Assembly: GCF_009870125.1 (NCBI RefSeq)
Contig: NC_046681.1
Location: 17,435,001 to 17,499,000, forward strand
DNA length: 64,000 nucleotides
DNA from: Drosophila pseudoobscura
Lineage: Eukaryota > Arthropoda > Insecta > Diptera > Drosophilidae
Direction of reading: 5' to 3'
A model generated the notes under the pieces. It ran no database searches. It saw nothing but the letters and a program-made list of their open reading frames with translations, and was not told where the DNA came from. A program made the translations under genes and the position numbers. Positions 38,001 through 49,620 of this stretch are shown one piece after another (position 1 is the first letter of the stretch; every line of letters starts with the position of its first letter).

Positions 38001-41000
38001 ACATCTATACTCTTTGAGTACCCGGTATAAACTTCGAGTGTGTAATAAACATATTAAAGATGCGTTATAAAAACTCCTCGACCTCACAGTAGCACAAGAT
38101 TAACAATGTCCTGACCAACAATGCTGAATAAAATAAAAAATGTAGTTACCTGAACAAATTTTGATAATTTCTTGTGTAACACGTAGGATCGCTGCTTCAT
38201 TATTGTAATATCCTTTTTACTGGAATCTTTGTGTTGGCCGTTCTTGATTGGATTTGCATATAAATTTGCAAACTCTCTTTCAGTTCCAAGGTACAATGGT
38301 TTTATAAAGTTTACCATGCTATAATCTAAAAATATATTATTATTATAATTATTATTATTGTATATTCGTGGGCATCCCTAAAGAATTACTTAATTGGTTA
38401 AATGGTTGTACACTTGTAAAAGCGTGATATCACAGGAGCCTGGATGCCCGATGCACCAGTTCGGAATTCAAGCAGTAAAACATCTGATATATGAAATGAA
38501 TTTGAAAGACTAGAGTAATGCTGCACTGTTTTTTTAGATTTCGGCAAAGCTTTCAACCGCATTCTGCTGGATGGCTTTATTCAAAAAATCGAAATATTAC
38601 TTCCAAAGAACATTCATAAAATATTGATGACATATACGACTCCGGGGAAAAGACCTCCCCGCCCAGCAATAATAGCTAGGGCAGTACTCTAAATAATTAA
38701 TTAAATAAACATATTATATCCAGAGTTTTCCTACTTGCTAGTCTCCAAAAGAGAAGATTCAATAAATAAAATACAGTATAATTTAAAAAAGAACCTAAAT
38801 GTAAGTCAGTGAAACTCAGAGAATACCTCACAGGGATCAATTTCAGATACTTTAATTCTACGAAAAACTTACATTCTTTAAGATTATTTTGTATTGGCGT
38901 TCCGGTTAATATTATTCGTCTTGGCGTTTTAATTTTTGATACAGCAAGACTTATGGCAGATTTGCTGTTTTTAATAATATGTCCTTCATCACAAACGACT
39001 AAATCGGCACCTGTTAAGATACAAATAATGACCATTTTGGAATTAATGTCTTATAAATAAATAATTACCCGGCTCTAAAAGGTATTTTTGAACTTTTCCG
39101 CGAACATTTTCTAATTTTGAAGAAGTCACGTTCCCTCGATATTTATACGAGTGATAAAAGACAAGAGAACGGAATGCCTCGTAGCCCACTAATAAGCAGC
39201 CCGCTTTGTTAGTCGACGATAATGACCATTCTTCCAATACCCGTAGCTTTTCTGCAATATCCCTAAAAATAGAAGTATAAATAATGCATTAGAAAGCGAA
39301 AAGATGCAAGGACCTCGAAGCACTTTATAAAGTACACATAAAAGAGTAAGTTTTAAGATAATTGGAATTTCAAAAAGTTGTGTACAGTTTTTAGAAGCTT
39401 AATTTAGAAGCTAATGTAACTTAAATTTGGCACATATTTATTGTTTGTCCTCTGTTCTTGCCAGAAAAATGAAACGTGTTAGGTATCGGTATCCGGTATG
39501 GAGTTCTATCATTTTTCGATTATCGGTGACCTTTTTTAACATCGGATAGGTAACAGTTACAGGTTTCTGATTTAGTTTTTTGTATTCATTCATTTAAAGA
39601 TTCAATTCAATAATACCGTTATAAACATGTAACATTTCAGTCCGATAAATCTTAACCCGAAGTCCAAAAACCGGCAATAACAACTGGAAATTGGTTGAAA
39701 TATATAAAATGGAATGTAGCCCTTGATCAGATTCAAGTGTGGATCTTTCTCAGATCCCTAATAAAAATCAATGAAATATATGAAGACGTTAGTCAGAAAA
39801 TTATTTTGTGAATTTAAATGTGCCACAGCTCTGGATTTTTTTTTGGCTTCCTCGTATATAAGGCTATAATATTTTGGTTAGCTTATATATTTTTGTCTGA
39901 TACTGTGTTAATTTGATTATTATTAAAATTCCGTTCCAATATTAAATATTGGGCAAACTAAAAATGTTATAAGTAAGAATAAAATAAAATAAAAAAAAGG
40001 CCTCGGAGTACATGAATGTATGTAAATACATAATTATATAAAAAATCAAACTCACGATGAATCAGGGAAAATGAAAACCTTTAAATGACTTTTTACATTC
40101 AAAGGACTCAGCCAATAATGAAATTCGTCAGCCCAATTCATGACCGTGCTTTTTGGACAGAGTACCAAGACCTTCGCTGTCTTTAGTTCCTTGTAAGATA
40201 TGACGGTGTGAAGCAAAGCGATGAGCTAAAAGAAAATATTTGTTTGTTGTATTAATGTTTGCTCAAATTTTGAATATTCGTTTTACCTGTAGAGTCTTTC
40301 CCAGGCCCATGCAGTGAGCTAAAATGCATCCTGATCCAGCATTCTTTTTGGCTTGATCCACTCCGCCATAACAAGAATCGTACATAAATTTAATACCATC
40401 GATTTGGTGCGGCTTTAATTGCTTAACTATATCACAATGCACTTTAATAAACTTATTAGTGCTTTCGATGTAATCAAGTATTAGTTCTGACTTATTTATA
40501 TTTTCAGAATTCTTTTTAATTGCTTTGCTAAGCTCCAAATGTTTCTTTTCAAGGCGTCGTATACGTTCACTTTCGGTTTTTTGTGCAGCTCTAGTTTCAT
40601 TGGCAAGCTGATCAATTCGAAGCATTGGTTTTATCAATCTTGATTTTTGAAGATCAGCTTCAACATCCGAAAAATCGCTTTCCGAGCTTAGAACGATTTC
40701 TTCATGTTTATTGTGCTTTCCCGATTCTGTTAATGTATTTTTTGACCTTTTTTGATCATCTTCTTTGACAAGCACGTCTGCGTTTTTCGCTGACCGCTTA
40801 TAGTCAAGTTGAATTTCTTTGTCAGCAACAAGAGCATCGTCCGTTTCCACTTGATCTATTTTATCCGAGCTAAAATCTCGCAAGAACTTGTCTACAGTAT
40901 TATTTATGTTATCACTTTCTTCTGACAAAAGTTCCTTTGAATTATCGTAGTCACTTTGATTTGACAATCCTGAATCACTACTTGAATCATTTAACAGTTG

Positions 41001-42474
41001 AATCTTGATTTGTTCGTTATAACGCGAAAGAAACTGTCCCTCGGTAATACAATCTTCGTTCTAAAGTGAAAAAAAATTATTGTATTATTTGTAAGATTAA
41101 GTAAAAAAGTTTGACCTCGTGCATACTCACTTCAATTATGGTATCACTTTCATATTGGTCCATGTCTTCTCCAGAGCCATTATCCTTTTTATCCATACTC
41201 TTTTGAAACAAATTTTGGTGACTCTTTTGCTTTGATTTGGTGCAAGTCTTATGGCCATGACGGGTATTCAACGCACTCAAATTTGTCAGTCTGTAGAGAA
41301 AATATTAACATTTTAATTCTTGCCCTTAATCTATTACAAAAATTCGGTTTGGTTCAAATACAAACCTGTCGATTTCCTGGTCAGTATCGTTGTCCGATAC
41401 ATATGATTTCGTAATTGTTATAGTTTTTTTATCGCCCCCACACAAATTTGAATTATTATTTACTTCCAGCTTTATATATTTGGAAAGATCAACACCGTCA
41501 TTATAATCGTAAAGCAAATTCCTGTTTTCACTTGAATGGTTCCAGTGAGTTATTGACGACAGTCGGGAACTACATTCAATTGAAGATTTTTCGTTTAGAT
41601 CGTCCGAGCTACTTTCGGAGCTTAATTCGGAGTCCGAACTCAATGAACTAGATGTATCTAAAAGTAGTCTCATTTTTGCTTTATGGTTTTTTTGATGTTT
41701 CGTCATCTTTGATCCATTTAACGGCTTCTCTAGAGCTTGACATGAAGACGTACTTCCAATGGTGGCAATTTCGTGAAGTTTTTTTATTTTTTTTAATAAA
41801 ATCACTTTAAATTCGTCTTCAGATTTTGAAGTGTGCGCATAACAATCATTTATTAACTGTTTTGCTAAATTTAGTGTGGCTCTTAAAATTGGTTTAAGGA
41901 CAATTTTTTTTTTCACATAATTTGTACCATTTTCAAGGTACTGGTCATTCAGCTCGACTTCCAAGGGCTCTGAACAGTACTCTTTTAACTCTGCAGTACA
42001 TTTTTTTTCACTCGTTACATCCAATTCTAAATTAAAAGTTTTTATTTTTTGTATGGTGGTGTCAATGAAATTCGATATGTCTGTTGTAACAGGCTCAGAT
42101 ACAGCTCTATTTGGAAAAATAAGATTTTGAAGCATATTTTCAACACAATCCAGGCATTGTCGACACTTTAGCTCTTCTTGTGATGTATAGTTATGATCGC
42201 TCAATGCGTCTGAAAAGCTTGTGTCACTTTTTTTCAACCAAGTACATTCTTTACGTCGATGCTCTCTTGCAGGAAATTTTAACAATTCTTCAGTACTGTT
42301 GTAGGTATTAGAGAAATTTTGCACTTCAACTTGATTTATTTCTTCTATAGAAAAATCTACAAAAGGTGTTTCCGCAATTGGTTCGGTAGTAGTTTCGCCA
42401 CAATTATCTTTCGAAACCTCAACACCAAAGGATTCGTCCTGCGTACTTTCCTCCGTCAGTAACGGTTGATTCAT
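32100..42474 (-). CDS. XNP: SNF2-family chromatin remodeller, ATRX/XNP type
   Basis: Nineteen exons on the minus strand: 41366-42474, 41131-41290, 40287-41060, 40056-40225, 39069-39262, 38873-39010, 38150-38325, 37602-37682, 37169-37261, 37068-37118, 36784-37001, 36169-36263, 35586-35893, 35400-35521, 34146-34351, 34044-34071, 33912-33975, 32482-33602, 32100-32175. All phases agree; 1,727 aa. ATRX proteins use ATP to remodel chromatin and deposit H3.3 in the nucleus. Seen: [10 protein letters not shown] (motif I, near 672-681), DEGH (near 808), LTGTPIQNN, the DYYRLDG and GGQGINL segments, RVFRLGQKK (motif VI), and the ATRX-specific [11 protein letters not shown] near 1243. An acidic Ser-rich N-terminal about 640 residues lacks the cysteine pattern of the ADD finger, as in fly XNP. 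The C-terminal about 400 residues are Asn/Ser-rich. It is longer than D. melanogaster XNP as I recall it (about 1,300 aa), so it may be a diverged copy. Confidence 0.85.
34352..35399 (-). other. xnp intron 14 with repeat traces
   Basis: A 1.05-kb intron. A GC-balanced patch at about 34730-35130 is unlike flanking sequence and may be transposon-derived. A short stretch at about 35285-35345 contains GGGTCGCAAACGCTTCCTTC, matching part of the DINE-1 repeat in reverse. Nothing codes. Confidence 0.4.
36264..36783 (-). other. xnp intron 11 with a short open island
   Basis: Within this 520-bp intron, 36390-36610 is GC-richer and open on the plus strand, encoding a Ser/Lys-rich peptide ending [10 protein letters not shown] see no family similarity and treat it as repeat-derived or chance. 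Confidence 0.35.
37683..38149 (-). other. xnp intron 7 with DINE-1 trace
   Basis: This intron contains ATACTCTTTGAGTACCCGG followed by TATAAAC at about 38010-38035, the inverted pair seen at DINE-1 ends. The rest is AT-rich. Confidence 0.45.
38400..38690 (+). mobile_element. LINE reverse-transcriptase fragment in xnp intron 6
   Basis: Plus-strand translation near 38535-38630 reads [19 protein letters not shown], matching the LD-x-x-KAF-(D/N)-R pattern of non-LTR reverse transcriptase. Just upstream is a weak HQFGI, the equivalent of the HQFGFR motif. It opposes xnp transcription and has stops. Confidence 0.65.
39263..40055 (-). other. xnp intron 4, nothing recognised
   Basis: A 0.8-kb AT-rich intron between the exon ending FPDSS and the next ATPase exon. 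I see no repeat family or coding similarity. Confidence 0.45.
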
Positions 42475-44459
42475 TTTGAGTCTATAAATAATATATAAAA
42501 ACCCATTTAGTTAGCATTGTTTAGCATTCTTTTTTGTTTTTTTTTTCTGAAAATATTTCTAATCAAGAAAGGACAGCTAACTTCGGGGCGAAAATCTTCA
42601 TCCAGATCAATTCATAAAAATAATGCACACAAAAATCAATTAAATATTGGTTAATTGGAATTCAATCAGACTTAAAAAAAAGAATCGGTGAGTCGCCACT
42701 ACACTACAGTATCCAAAACTCAGTTATTATTCGATTATATGTGAACTCACAATAAACAAAATTTAGTAAACGATATCGCAAACGAGAGTTACGCGAAACA
42801 CAACAGTGCAAAACTCTCGAATTTTAATGAGACAAATTGCTTATAAGCGAAGTCCTTTGGATTGGATGCAAAGCATAATTAATCGAGATAGAATCAATAG
42901 AATATACAGTTATATACTAGGGGGAAAACCCTTAAGAACTCGCTTAGATCGTTCGCCAACACCCGTCTCACTTGCTTAATCAATTTATCAGGAACTTGTA
43001 ATGATCTATCAAGAATTTACATACGTGAAGAAACTATTATGACTCAATTTTTACTTCTGTAGTACTGCTACTCCTAATAACATGGTTAAAAACGGCCCCG
43101 AACAAAACAATAATAAATGTTTGTTGTTCTACTTAACCGTACAAGTTTAATATGACATGAATGATAAGGGTATATGGATAAATGTGGCGCTTACTCTTCG
43201 TTTTGATTCAATTAACAAGAAACAAATAGTTTTCAGTTTTTAAGAATAAACTCTACAGTCAATTATTCATTATTTCTGGGAACACCAAATTCATTTTCAA
43301 AACACCCGAGTACCGGCAGTATCAGAATAGACGGCACGGCAGGATGAGACAATTATTTACCTTTCAGATCTTTTATATTTAGTTGTACATAACAAGCTAT
43401 TGAAAGCTATTGGTATATATGGCTTGCATATGTATTTCACATATTATTATTTACAAATCTTTCTTATACCTTGATATTTTAGAAAGTTGTTTGTTTTTAT
43501 TAGTGCGATACAAAAATATTAGCAATTAATGGTATTTGTATCAAAACATACAAAAACAGATAAGTTAACACTGGAAGAGGTCATGGACGACAGCACTTTC
43601 ATTTCAATTTGCATAGATATTGCTTTACGATTTTTCACCTGTAATTTCTTACTTTTTATAGTTCTACGATTTAAGTTTTTCTTTACTACAAATTATAAAC
43701 ACAACTAAATCATATATCGATGCTTTTATAGTACACCGATATATACAAAATATCACCACTAACCACACAGTATATCGATATTTCAGTTCATACATCGAAA
43801 ATGTCGAATGCGAGCTTTCAGCGTACGCTCCCACGGCACCGGATGAAATGGTTTGTTCGATTTCTGTTTTCTCATGTGGTTCCATCTTTTTTAATGTAGA
43901 CATTAAAAATTCGGATGATTTATCTCAATTCAGAAACGCTTCAATAGTACAGGAGAGACTCTGAAGTCCCATTTTATTGTCGATCGAGTATGGTACAACG
44001 GAATCTCGTAATATGGAATATATAACAGATTATTTGTATTCTTTAAAAACTAAGAAAGTACGAATTTTTTTATTGGAAAATATAATTATTATTATTAATA
44101 TTTCAAATTGTACAGTAGAATTATGATTTTTGTTGCTTTAATTTTTGTTCATCTTGATTCATCTTAGTTTTAGTTTTGAAACGGGACTTGTAATATTTGT
44201 TATGAATTAAAACGGGTTATCGGCGCTGCGTACCAAAGTTTTTGGAAAGTTAAAACAACAACATGCCTGATTTATACATTTTGGTATAATTTGAATTCAA
44301 AATTAAGTTTCATCTAGGCACTTAAAATTATGATGTGTACAAATCTCAGCTCCATCGGTTGGTGGCCCAACTATCGATTGTACCGATAGCGCAATCCATT
44401 ACTATCCAGTCGGTGAAAAGCATTAAAAAGTGTCAGTAAAGAAAAAATAAAGTGTAAAA
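42475..44459. promoter_or_regulatory. Divergent intergenic region between xnp and Mdh1 with TATCGAT-type clusters
   Basis: Nearly 2 kb of mostly AT-rich DNA between two divergently transcribed genes. At 43711-43800 there are repeated TATATCGATG, ACCGATATAT, TATATCGATATT and ACATCGAA strings. At 44372-44395 there is CTATCGATTG followed by CCGATAG, about 70 bp before the Mdh1 start. These match the DREF/BEAF-32 core (CGATA, TATCGATA) used in housekeeping promoters and domain boundaries in Drosophila. Binding itself is inference. A minus-strand open frame at 43664-43903 runs through one of the clusters and is not supported as a gene. Confidence 0.45.
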
Positions 44460-47273
44460 ATGGTAAGATGAAAATCAAATATTGAACTCTCTTTCTATTT
44501 TCCATAAATATTCGCATTATATGCATTTTTCCAATCGAATCAATTTAAAATATTAATATATTTATTGTACATGCATATTTCCAGACGTTTATACATATGC
44601 ACATATGTACATGTACATAGAAAGAATTATTAAATTTAACTTTCAATCGCCCTCTATCATGTTCATAAAAAACGTCATAACTTGATTGACACTGTAAATT
44701 TTTGCAAATTAAATTTTCTCTTTCCAAAGTAAATTCATTTTTATAATGGGCACAACAAAACACTCGAAACATTTTTAGACACATATCATAACATATCAAA
44801 ATTTTCATTTTTGGTGTCATGATATTGTATAATGTCTCGGAGGGGGGTATTCGGATGGGGTTCCGTTATCTTTGAAAACGTAAGCACGGTCGCGGGGTAC
44901 TGTGTACTGACCTTAGCTTGAGTTTAAAAGGCGCTTGAACATAAGCCTCGCGCACACTATAGCTACTAGAGGGGTTGAGCTAAAGATGCATTCAAAATTA
45001 ACAACTGAGCATTTTTAGCCAGCAGGGTGCGCCCACTCTGCTCACTTGAGCTATCATCTGACAGCTACATACATATGTATTTATATGTCTTTAGGTTGCT
45101 ACAAAATATAATTCCAATTCCGACTGCAAGGCATTGGGAAAATCGAATTCAATATGCAAAAGAGCAATTAATTGGCCCAAAGAAACATCCTATGGTCCGT
45201 GCAAGCCAACATTTCTTTTTTTTTGTGAAAAAGGGCCTTGATCTTGTTTGAGACGACTACTTAATGCAGAATACAAACCCCTGACTTACTTGTAAAACCA
45301 TCAAAACATAGAGGAACAAGCATCATGGTATGGGCATGATTTTTGTATTATGCATGATCCAATACATGGCACAAAAAATTTATTAGAAACATTGATGCTG
45401 CCTCATGCGGACCACGAAAAGCCGTTGTTTTGTGTCAACCATCAGGACTATGACTAAAAACATACTAGAAAGTGGTACAAAAAGAATTGTCTCTATTTCA
45501 TGGATCATGGATTTGCCTGTTCAGTCCCTAGATTTGCAACCCCATTGAAAATGTTCGGGATGAAGTTAAAGTACAAATGTATCTCTTTCTAATAGGAAAC
45601 AAAAGAACAATAAAGATCTTTAGGGTATCCTGCATGATTTTTGGATCAATATCCCAAATGAATGTTGCGAAAATTGGGTGAACTTTAATGCCGACATGTT
45701 GAGGTACAAATTTTTGGCAAAATCGGTCCTTTATGTCATATATGTAGCTGCCATAGTTGCGAAATATTGACGAGAAATTAAATTTTGAAATATGGAGCAA
45801 TGGTCACAATATTTGAAATATTTACAATTTCGATTAGGTATGTATTATAGATGATCTGTGATTTTTCTATGTATTTGTGAAAGCATTTCGTTGATGGTGG
45901 GATAGCTTCAATTTGAATGGGATCTAAATTATTAAATGATGAGTATCTTTAAGGGACGAGTGAGGGACAAGTGCATTTGATATGGGTGGGTACTGGTCAG
46001 CTTGCTGTGGACTAACCTCAACCTTTTTATGATTTTTTGTTGTCCTATATAGGGTAGAGAGTTTGAGTGTTTCAATAATCACTGTAATAATCTGTAATTT
46101 TGCTTTTCAATCTATGATTTTACCATCCACTTCATCGGCACTTTTACCTCTCATTGAGCAGAAATTAATTAAGTAAACATTTATGGAAGTCTGCACTTTC
46201 TTGTAAACTGCATAGCATAATTATTATTTTTATCTAAATAAACAATCTGGTTCTTATCTTTTTAGGCTGAACCAATTCGAGTTGTTGTGACTGGAGCTGC
46301 TGGTCAAATTGCTTATTCCTTGCTGTACATGATCGCACGAGGAGAAGTTTTTGGATCTGATCAGCCTCTTATCTTGCATTTGCTGGATATTCCGCCTATG
46401 GTTGGCGTTCTTGAGGGTGTTGTCATGGAACTAGCGGATTGTGCGTTGCCTTTGTTACGTCAAGTTATACCTACAACAGATCCATCTGTTGGGTTCAAGG
46501 ATGTCTCGGCCGCCTTTCTTGTAGGCGCCATGCCACGTAAAGAAGGAATGGAGAGAAAAGATTTGCTATCAGCAAATGTAAAAATTTTTAAAGCACAAGG
46601 ACAGGCTATTGAAAATTTTGCCAAAAAAGATATTAAGGTTCTTGTGGTTGGAAACCCGGCCAACACTAATGCTTTTGTTTGCGCTAACTATGCGCCATCC
46701 ATTCCACGTGAAAATTTTTCAGCAATGACACGATTAGATCAAAATCGCGCCACCTCGCAAATAGCTACAAAGTTGGGAGTTCCCATATCCGCCGTTAAGA
46801 ACATAATAATCTGGGGCAACCATTCATCCACTCAATACCCAGATGCTGGACAAGGAAAAGTGGTTATCAATGGTGAAACCAAGTCTGTGGCTGATGCTGT
46901 CAATGATAATGCATATCTACAAGGTGCCTTTGTTGAAACTGTTCAAAAGCGTGGAGCTGCTGTAATTTCAGCTCGAAAAATGTCATCCGCTATGTCAGCA
47001 GCTAAAGCCGCTTGCGATCATATGCATGACTGGTGGAACGGTACCGCTCCAGGAACATTTGTATCAATGGGTGTATGTTCGGATGGCAGCTATAACTCTC
47101 CAAAGGACGTTATTTTCTCTTTTCCAGTTGTCATTGAAAATAAGCAATGGAAAATCGTCCAGGGTTTAAACCTAAGTGATGCTGCTAAAGCGAAGTTAAA
47201 TATAACTGCAAAGGAGTTGCAAGAAGAAAAGGACGAAGCATTGTCTGTATTGGATTTAAGTTCGAACTTGTAA
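44460..47273 (+). CDS. Mdh1: Cytosolic malate dehydrogenase
   Basis: Exons are 44460-44462 (coding only the initiator Met, followed by GTAAGA) and 46266-47273, giving 336 aa, the expected size. The enzyme interconverts malate and oxaloacetate with NAD in the cytosol and serves the malate-aspartate shuttle. The NAD-binding glycine motif is [11 protein letters not shown] (residues 10-20). [16 protein letters not shown] is the mobile active-site loop with the substrate-binding arginines. MTRLDQNRA and WGNHSS carry the catalytic Asp and His187. No targeting peptide is present, which with the sequence marks the cytosolic form. The 1.8-kb intron after the start codon holds a Tc1-like relic. An AATAAA near 47394 is the likely polyadenylation signal. 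Confidence 0.97.
45060..45580 (+). mobile_element. Degenerate Tc1-like transposase in Mdh1 intron 1
   Basis: Broken frames read [10 protein letters not shown] (about 45137-45166), [10 protein letters not shown] (about 45309-45340), and finally [10 protein letters not shown] (about 45540-45570). These match in order the Tc1 transposase pattern: the FAKEHL segment, G-x-SIMVWG, and the NPIEN-(L/V)-W signature after the third catalytic residue. Stops and frameshifts show it is dead. Terminal repeats were not identified. Confidence 0.7.
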
Positions 47274-47432
47274 TATGGCCTTGCATATTAACGCAATTTA
47301 AATAATTTAGATTTGAGCATTTCAGGAGCAAAGCTCTTTGCATTAATGTTTGTATATAGATTATATTATGAAAAGTTGATCCAGATATGTGTAAATAAAT
47401 CATAATATGATGAGAGATGTTTTACGTTTCTA

Positions 47433-47662
47433 TTACTCGCACGTAGATATCTTCCAAAAATGGGTGTCTTTTCTGCATTGATGACGGGTATATTTATTTA
47501 GTGCACTAGAATTGTCCTTTAGGTTGTAAGAGATTTTCTTTTGGAAATTGTCTTTTACACATGTAAAGAGTCCATAGATCAATTTTAGTTCTCCGGAATG
47601 TGGAGCACGCCACACCCGTCGTCCCAAAAATTTGGCTGGCATCTTTCGCGGCGGATCAACAC
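47433..47662 (-). CDS. Probable terminal exon of an unidentified gene convergent with Mdh1
   Basis: The minus-strand frame reads VDPPRKMPAKFLGRRVWRAP, continues with HSGELKLIYGLFTCVKDNFQ and ends in a stop at 47433-47435. It opens just after a good acceptor (TTTTGAATGTAG), with an in-frame TGA upstream, so it is likely a last exon of about 76 codons. Its composition is protein-like and it sits 160 bp from the Mdh1 stop on the opposite strand, a common tight convergent layout in flies. I cannot find a matching upstream exon: DINE-1 sequence and transposon debris follow. It may be a real small gene or a truncated one. Confidence 0.4.
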
Positions 47663-47714
47663 CTACATTCAAAATGTTAGGTCAATATCTGCTATAGCTC
47701 TAAATAAACCGGCA

Positions 47715-48115
47715 AACGATTTTTAAATCCGGTACTCAAAGAGTATAGATGTGCATTAGATGTTTGGAGGAAGTGAATGGGTGTAAGACCCAGGAGTAAA
47801 TGTTAACGAACCCATAAAATATATTTAGTCTGTCCGTCCATCTAACCATCCTTTTCAACGCCTAGCCCTCAGAGACTATAAAAGCTAGAGCAACCAAATT
47901 GTGTGCAGACTCCTGTGATATCACACTGATTCAAGTTTGTTTCAAAATTCTGCTACCATCCCCTCCTACCACGCACACAAAGGGTGAAAATCTGTGCTAC
48001 CCACAATTTTCAAGATCTGAAACAAAACCGCAAAGTCATAGAGAATGACCATATATGTAAGTATTCCAGATTGCATCAGATCGCATCAGTATTATAGCCA
48101 AAAGGAAAAAATGAA
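47715..48115. mobile_element. DINE-1/INE-1-type Helitron remnant
   Basis: Starts with CCGGTACTCAAAGAGTATAG, then carries CTGTCCGTCC, the AGACTATAAAAGCTAGAGCAACC block and a TCGCATCAGTATTATAGCC end, matching in order the copy at 9996-10495. It is non-coding. Confidence 0.75.
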
Positions 48116-48319
48116 ATAGCAATGAGTACGCTACTCCGCACGCGATTACTCCCCCTCTCCCCTCTATCACATACATTCTTCGTACTGGCCGAGGTAGAAA
48201 GGGGGCTTGCCTCATTCGTTCTTTGCATTCGCATCAGAAAGCGATAAATGATTTCCAATTTGATGAGTAAGTATGACACAACCATCCGTACAACCCTATT
48301 TCATACCACAGCATTTAAT

Positions 48320-48430
48320 TATATATCACTATACCCTATACTCAAACAGTATAGAGGTATTTTATATGTTTGGTGAAAGGGGGTGTATGTAACACCCAGA
48401 AGGAAGCGTTTCCGACGCAATACATACATA
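48320..48430. mobile_element. DINE-1/INE-1-type fragment
   Basis: TATACTCAAACAGTATAGAG followed by GGTGAAAGGGGGTG and CCAGAAGGAAGCGTTTCCGAC, a short left-end piece of the same family as at 9996-10495. It is cut off after the GGAAGCG block. Confidence 0.7.
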
Positions 48431-48589
48431 TATATCTAAGAATATTCTACAAAATCGATTCCCACACATTCAAAGACGAATGCAAGACATTGGGAATTCC
48501 CAAAACACGGAAAACACCCGACAATTTTATCTCGGTAGGTTAATATTTAAGCCAACAATAAACAGTTAAGACTCCACTTTTATATTAAA

Positions 48590-49620
48590 CTAGCTGTACC
48601 TGCCACGTTTTGCTGTGCCGCAAGATAACAATACAAGATAACAAGAAGAAGAAATTACCTCTTCTTCCTCTGTGGATTATAAAACAGAACCAAGTCGCCA
48701 TCGTGAAAGTCTTCGGTGTTCGCCTTCAGATCATATGGGGCTGGCGTTCTGTCACTCTCTATTGCGACTTCTTATAAATTGGTGAGTCGCGTCTATCACC
48801 ACCATTTGTTCCATTAAACTTTAGTGCCTTGGCTAATTTCAAATCAGCCGGAACTCCTAAATTGTTCCCAACTATTGCAGTTGGGCCAATCGTCCAATCC
48901 GAAGCGGTCGCTGTTGTATCATGCTTTTTGGAACGATATGCCATTAAAAATATTGAAGTACTTAATCTTAATCTTTTTGATTTGTGTCGACGACACTCTT
49001 CTCCGCTATACACTATATTCCTCTAAAGTTCTGCTAAAACGTTCCCCCATACCATCCGACTGGGTGTGAGACTTAAGTTAGGAGTCGGATTGCAACTACA
49101 TTCTGCTTTTTTTCTCATTTGAAACAGCATATGTTCCTGTTGCAAAGCATGGTTCTTTAGCTGTAAGATCGTCTGTTGTATTATCTGCATCTTCTGTCGA
49201 CCTGGAGCCTTGCTTATCCAAAAACTCGTAATCCTCTACATTGGCCTGTTGTCTCCATTGCAAGTTTCAACCGCAACTGCAGTTCGGCTATTAAACCGGT
49301 CATCGGTAAGAACCGCTTAACCAATTCCATCAACAACAACGCAACTTTTAAATCTCCATTCTTAAAATTTGACTTTTGGCAAAAGCTGTTACGTTTTTGC
49401 ACTTGGTATTTTCCAGGACAGAATCAACTAAAGCCCTCGCGTTCATTCTGCGATTGGGCACCCCCCCAAAGGAACAAAACTGGACAATATTCTGGAGATT
49501 GAGCGGGAAATACTGGAAGTGCAAAAGGAGCAGCAGAAATTATCAAACGAGGGATACTCCAGTAAATTGCGAGCAGCCTAGGACAAACTAACTTCCAAAC
49601 AAAGTTATTGCAATTGTTAA
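48590..49620 (+). mobile_element. Degenerate transposon with LDN...LEVQKE peptide
   Basis: Begins with ACTAGCTGTACCTGCCACG, a phrase like the one at 22598. Near its right end (about 49470-49540, plus strand) it encodes LDNILEIEREILEVQKEQQK, nearly the same peptide as at 14093-14170. Between these, frames are short and interrupted. It looks like one or two decayed elements of an unnamed family. Confidence 0.4.

Noticed and set aside
32100..42474. ATRX-like gene as a processed retrocopy or pseudogene
   Set aside because: Nineteen exons join in phase with no stop or frameshift and with conserved motifs, so it is an intact gene by sequence.
43664..43903. 79-codon minus-strand frame upstream of xnp
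   Set aside because: The first half looks protein-like, but the frame runs through a TATCGAT-rich cluster that resembles promoter DNA. There is no splice or family support.
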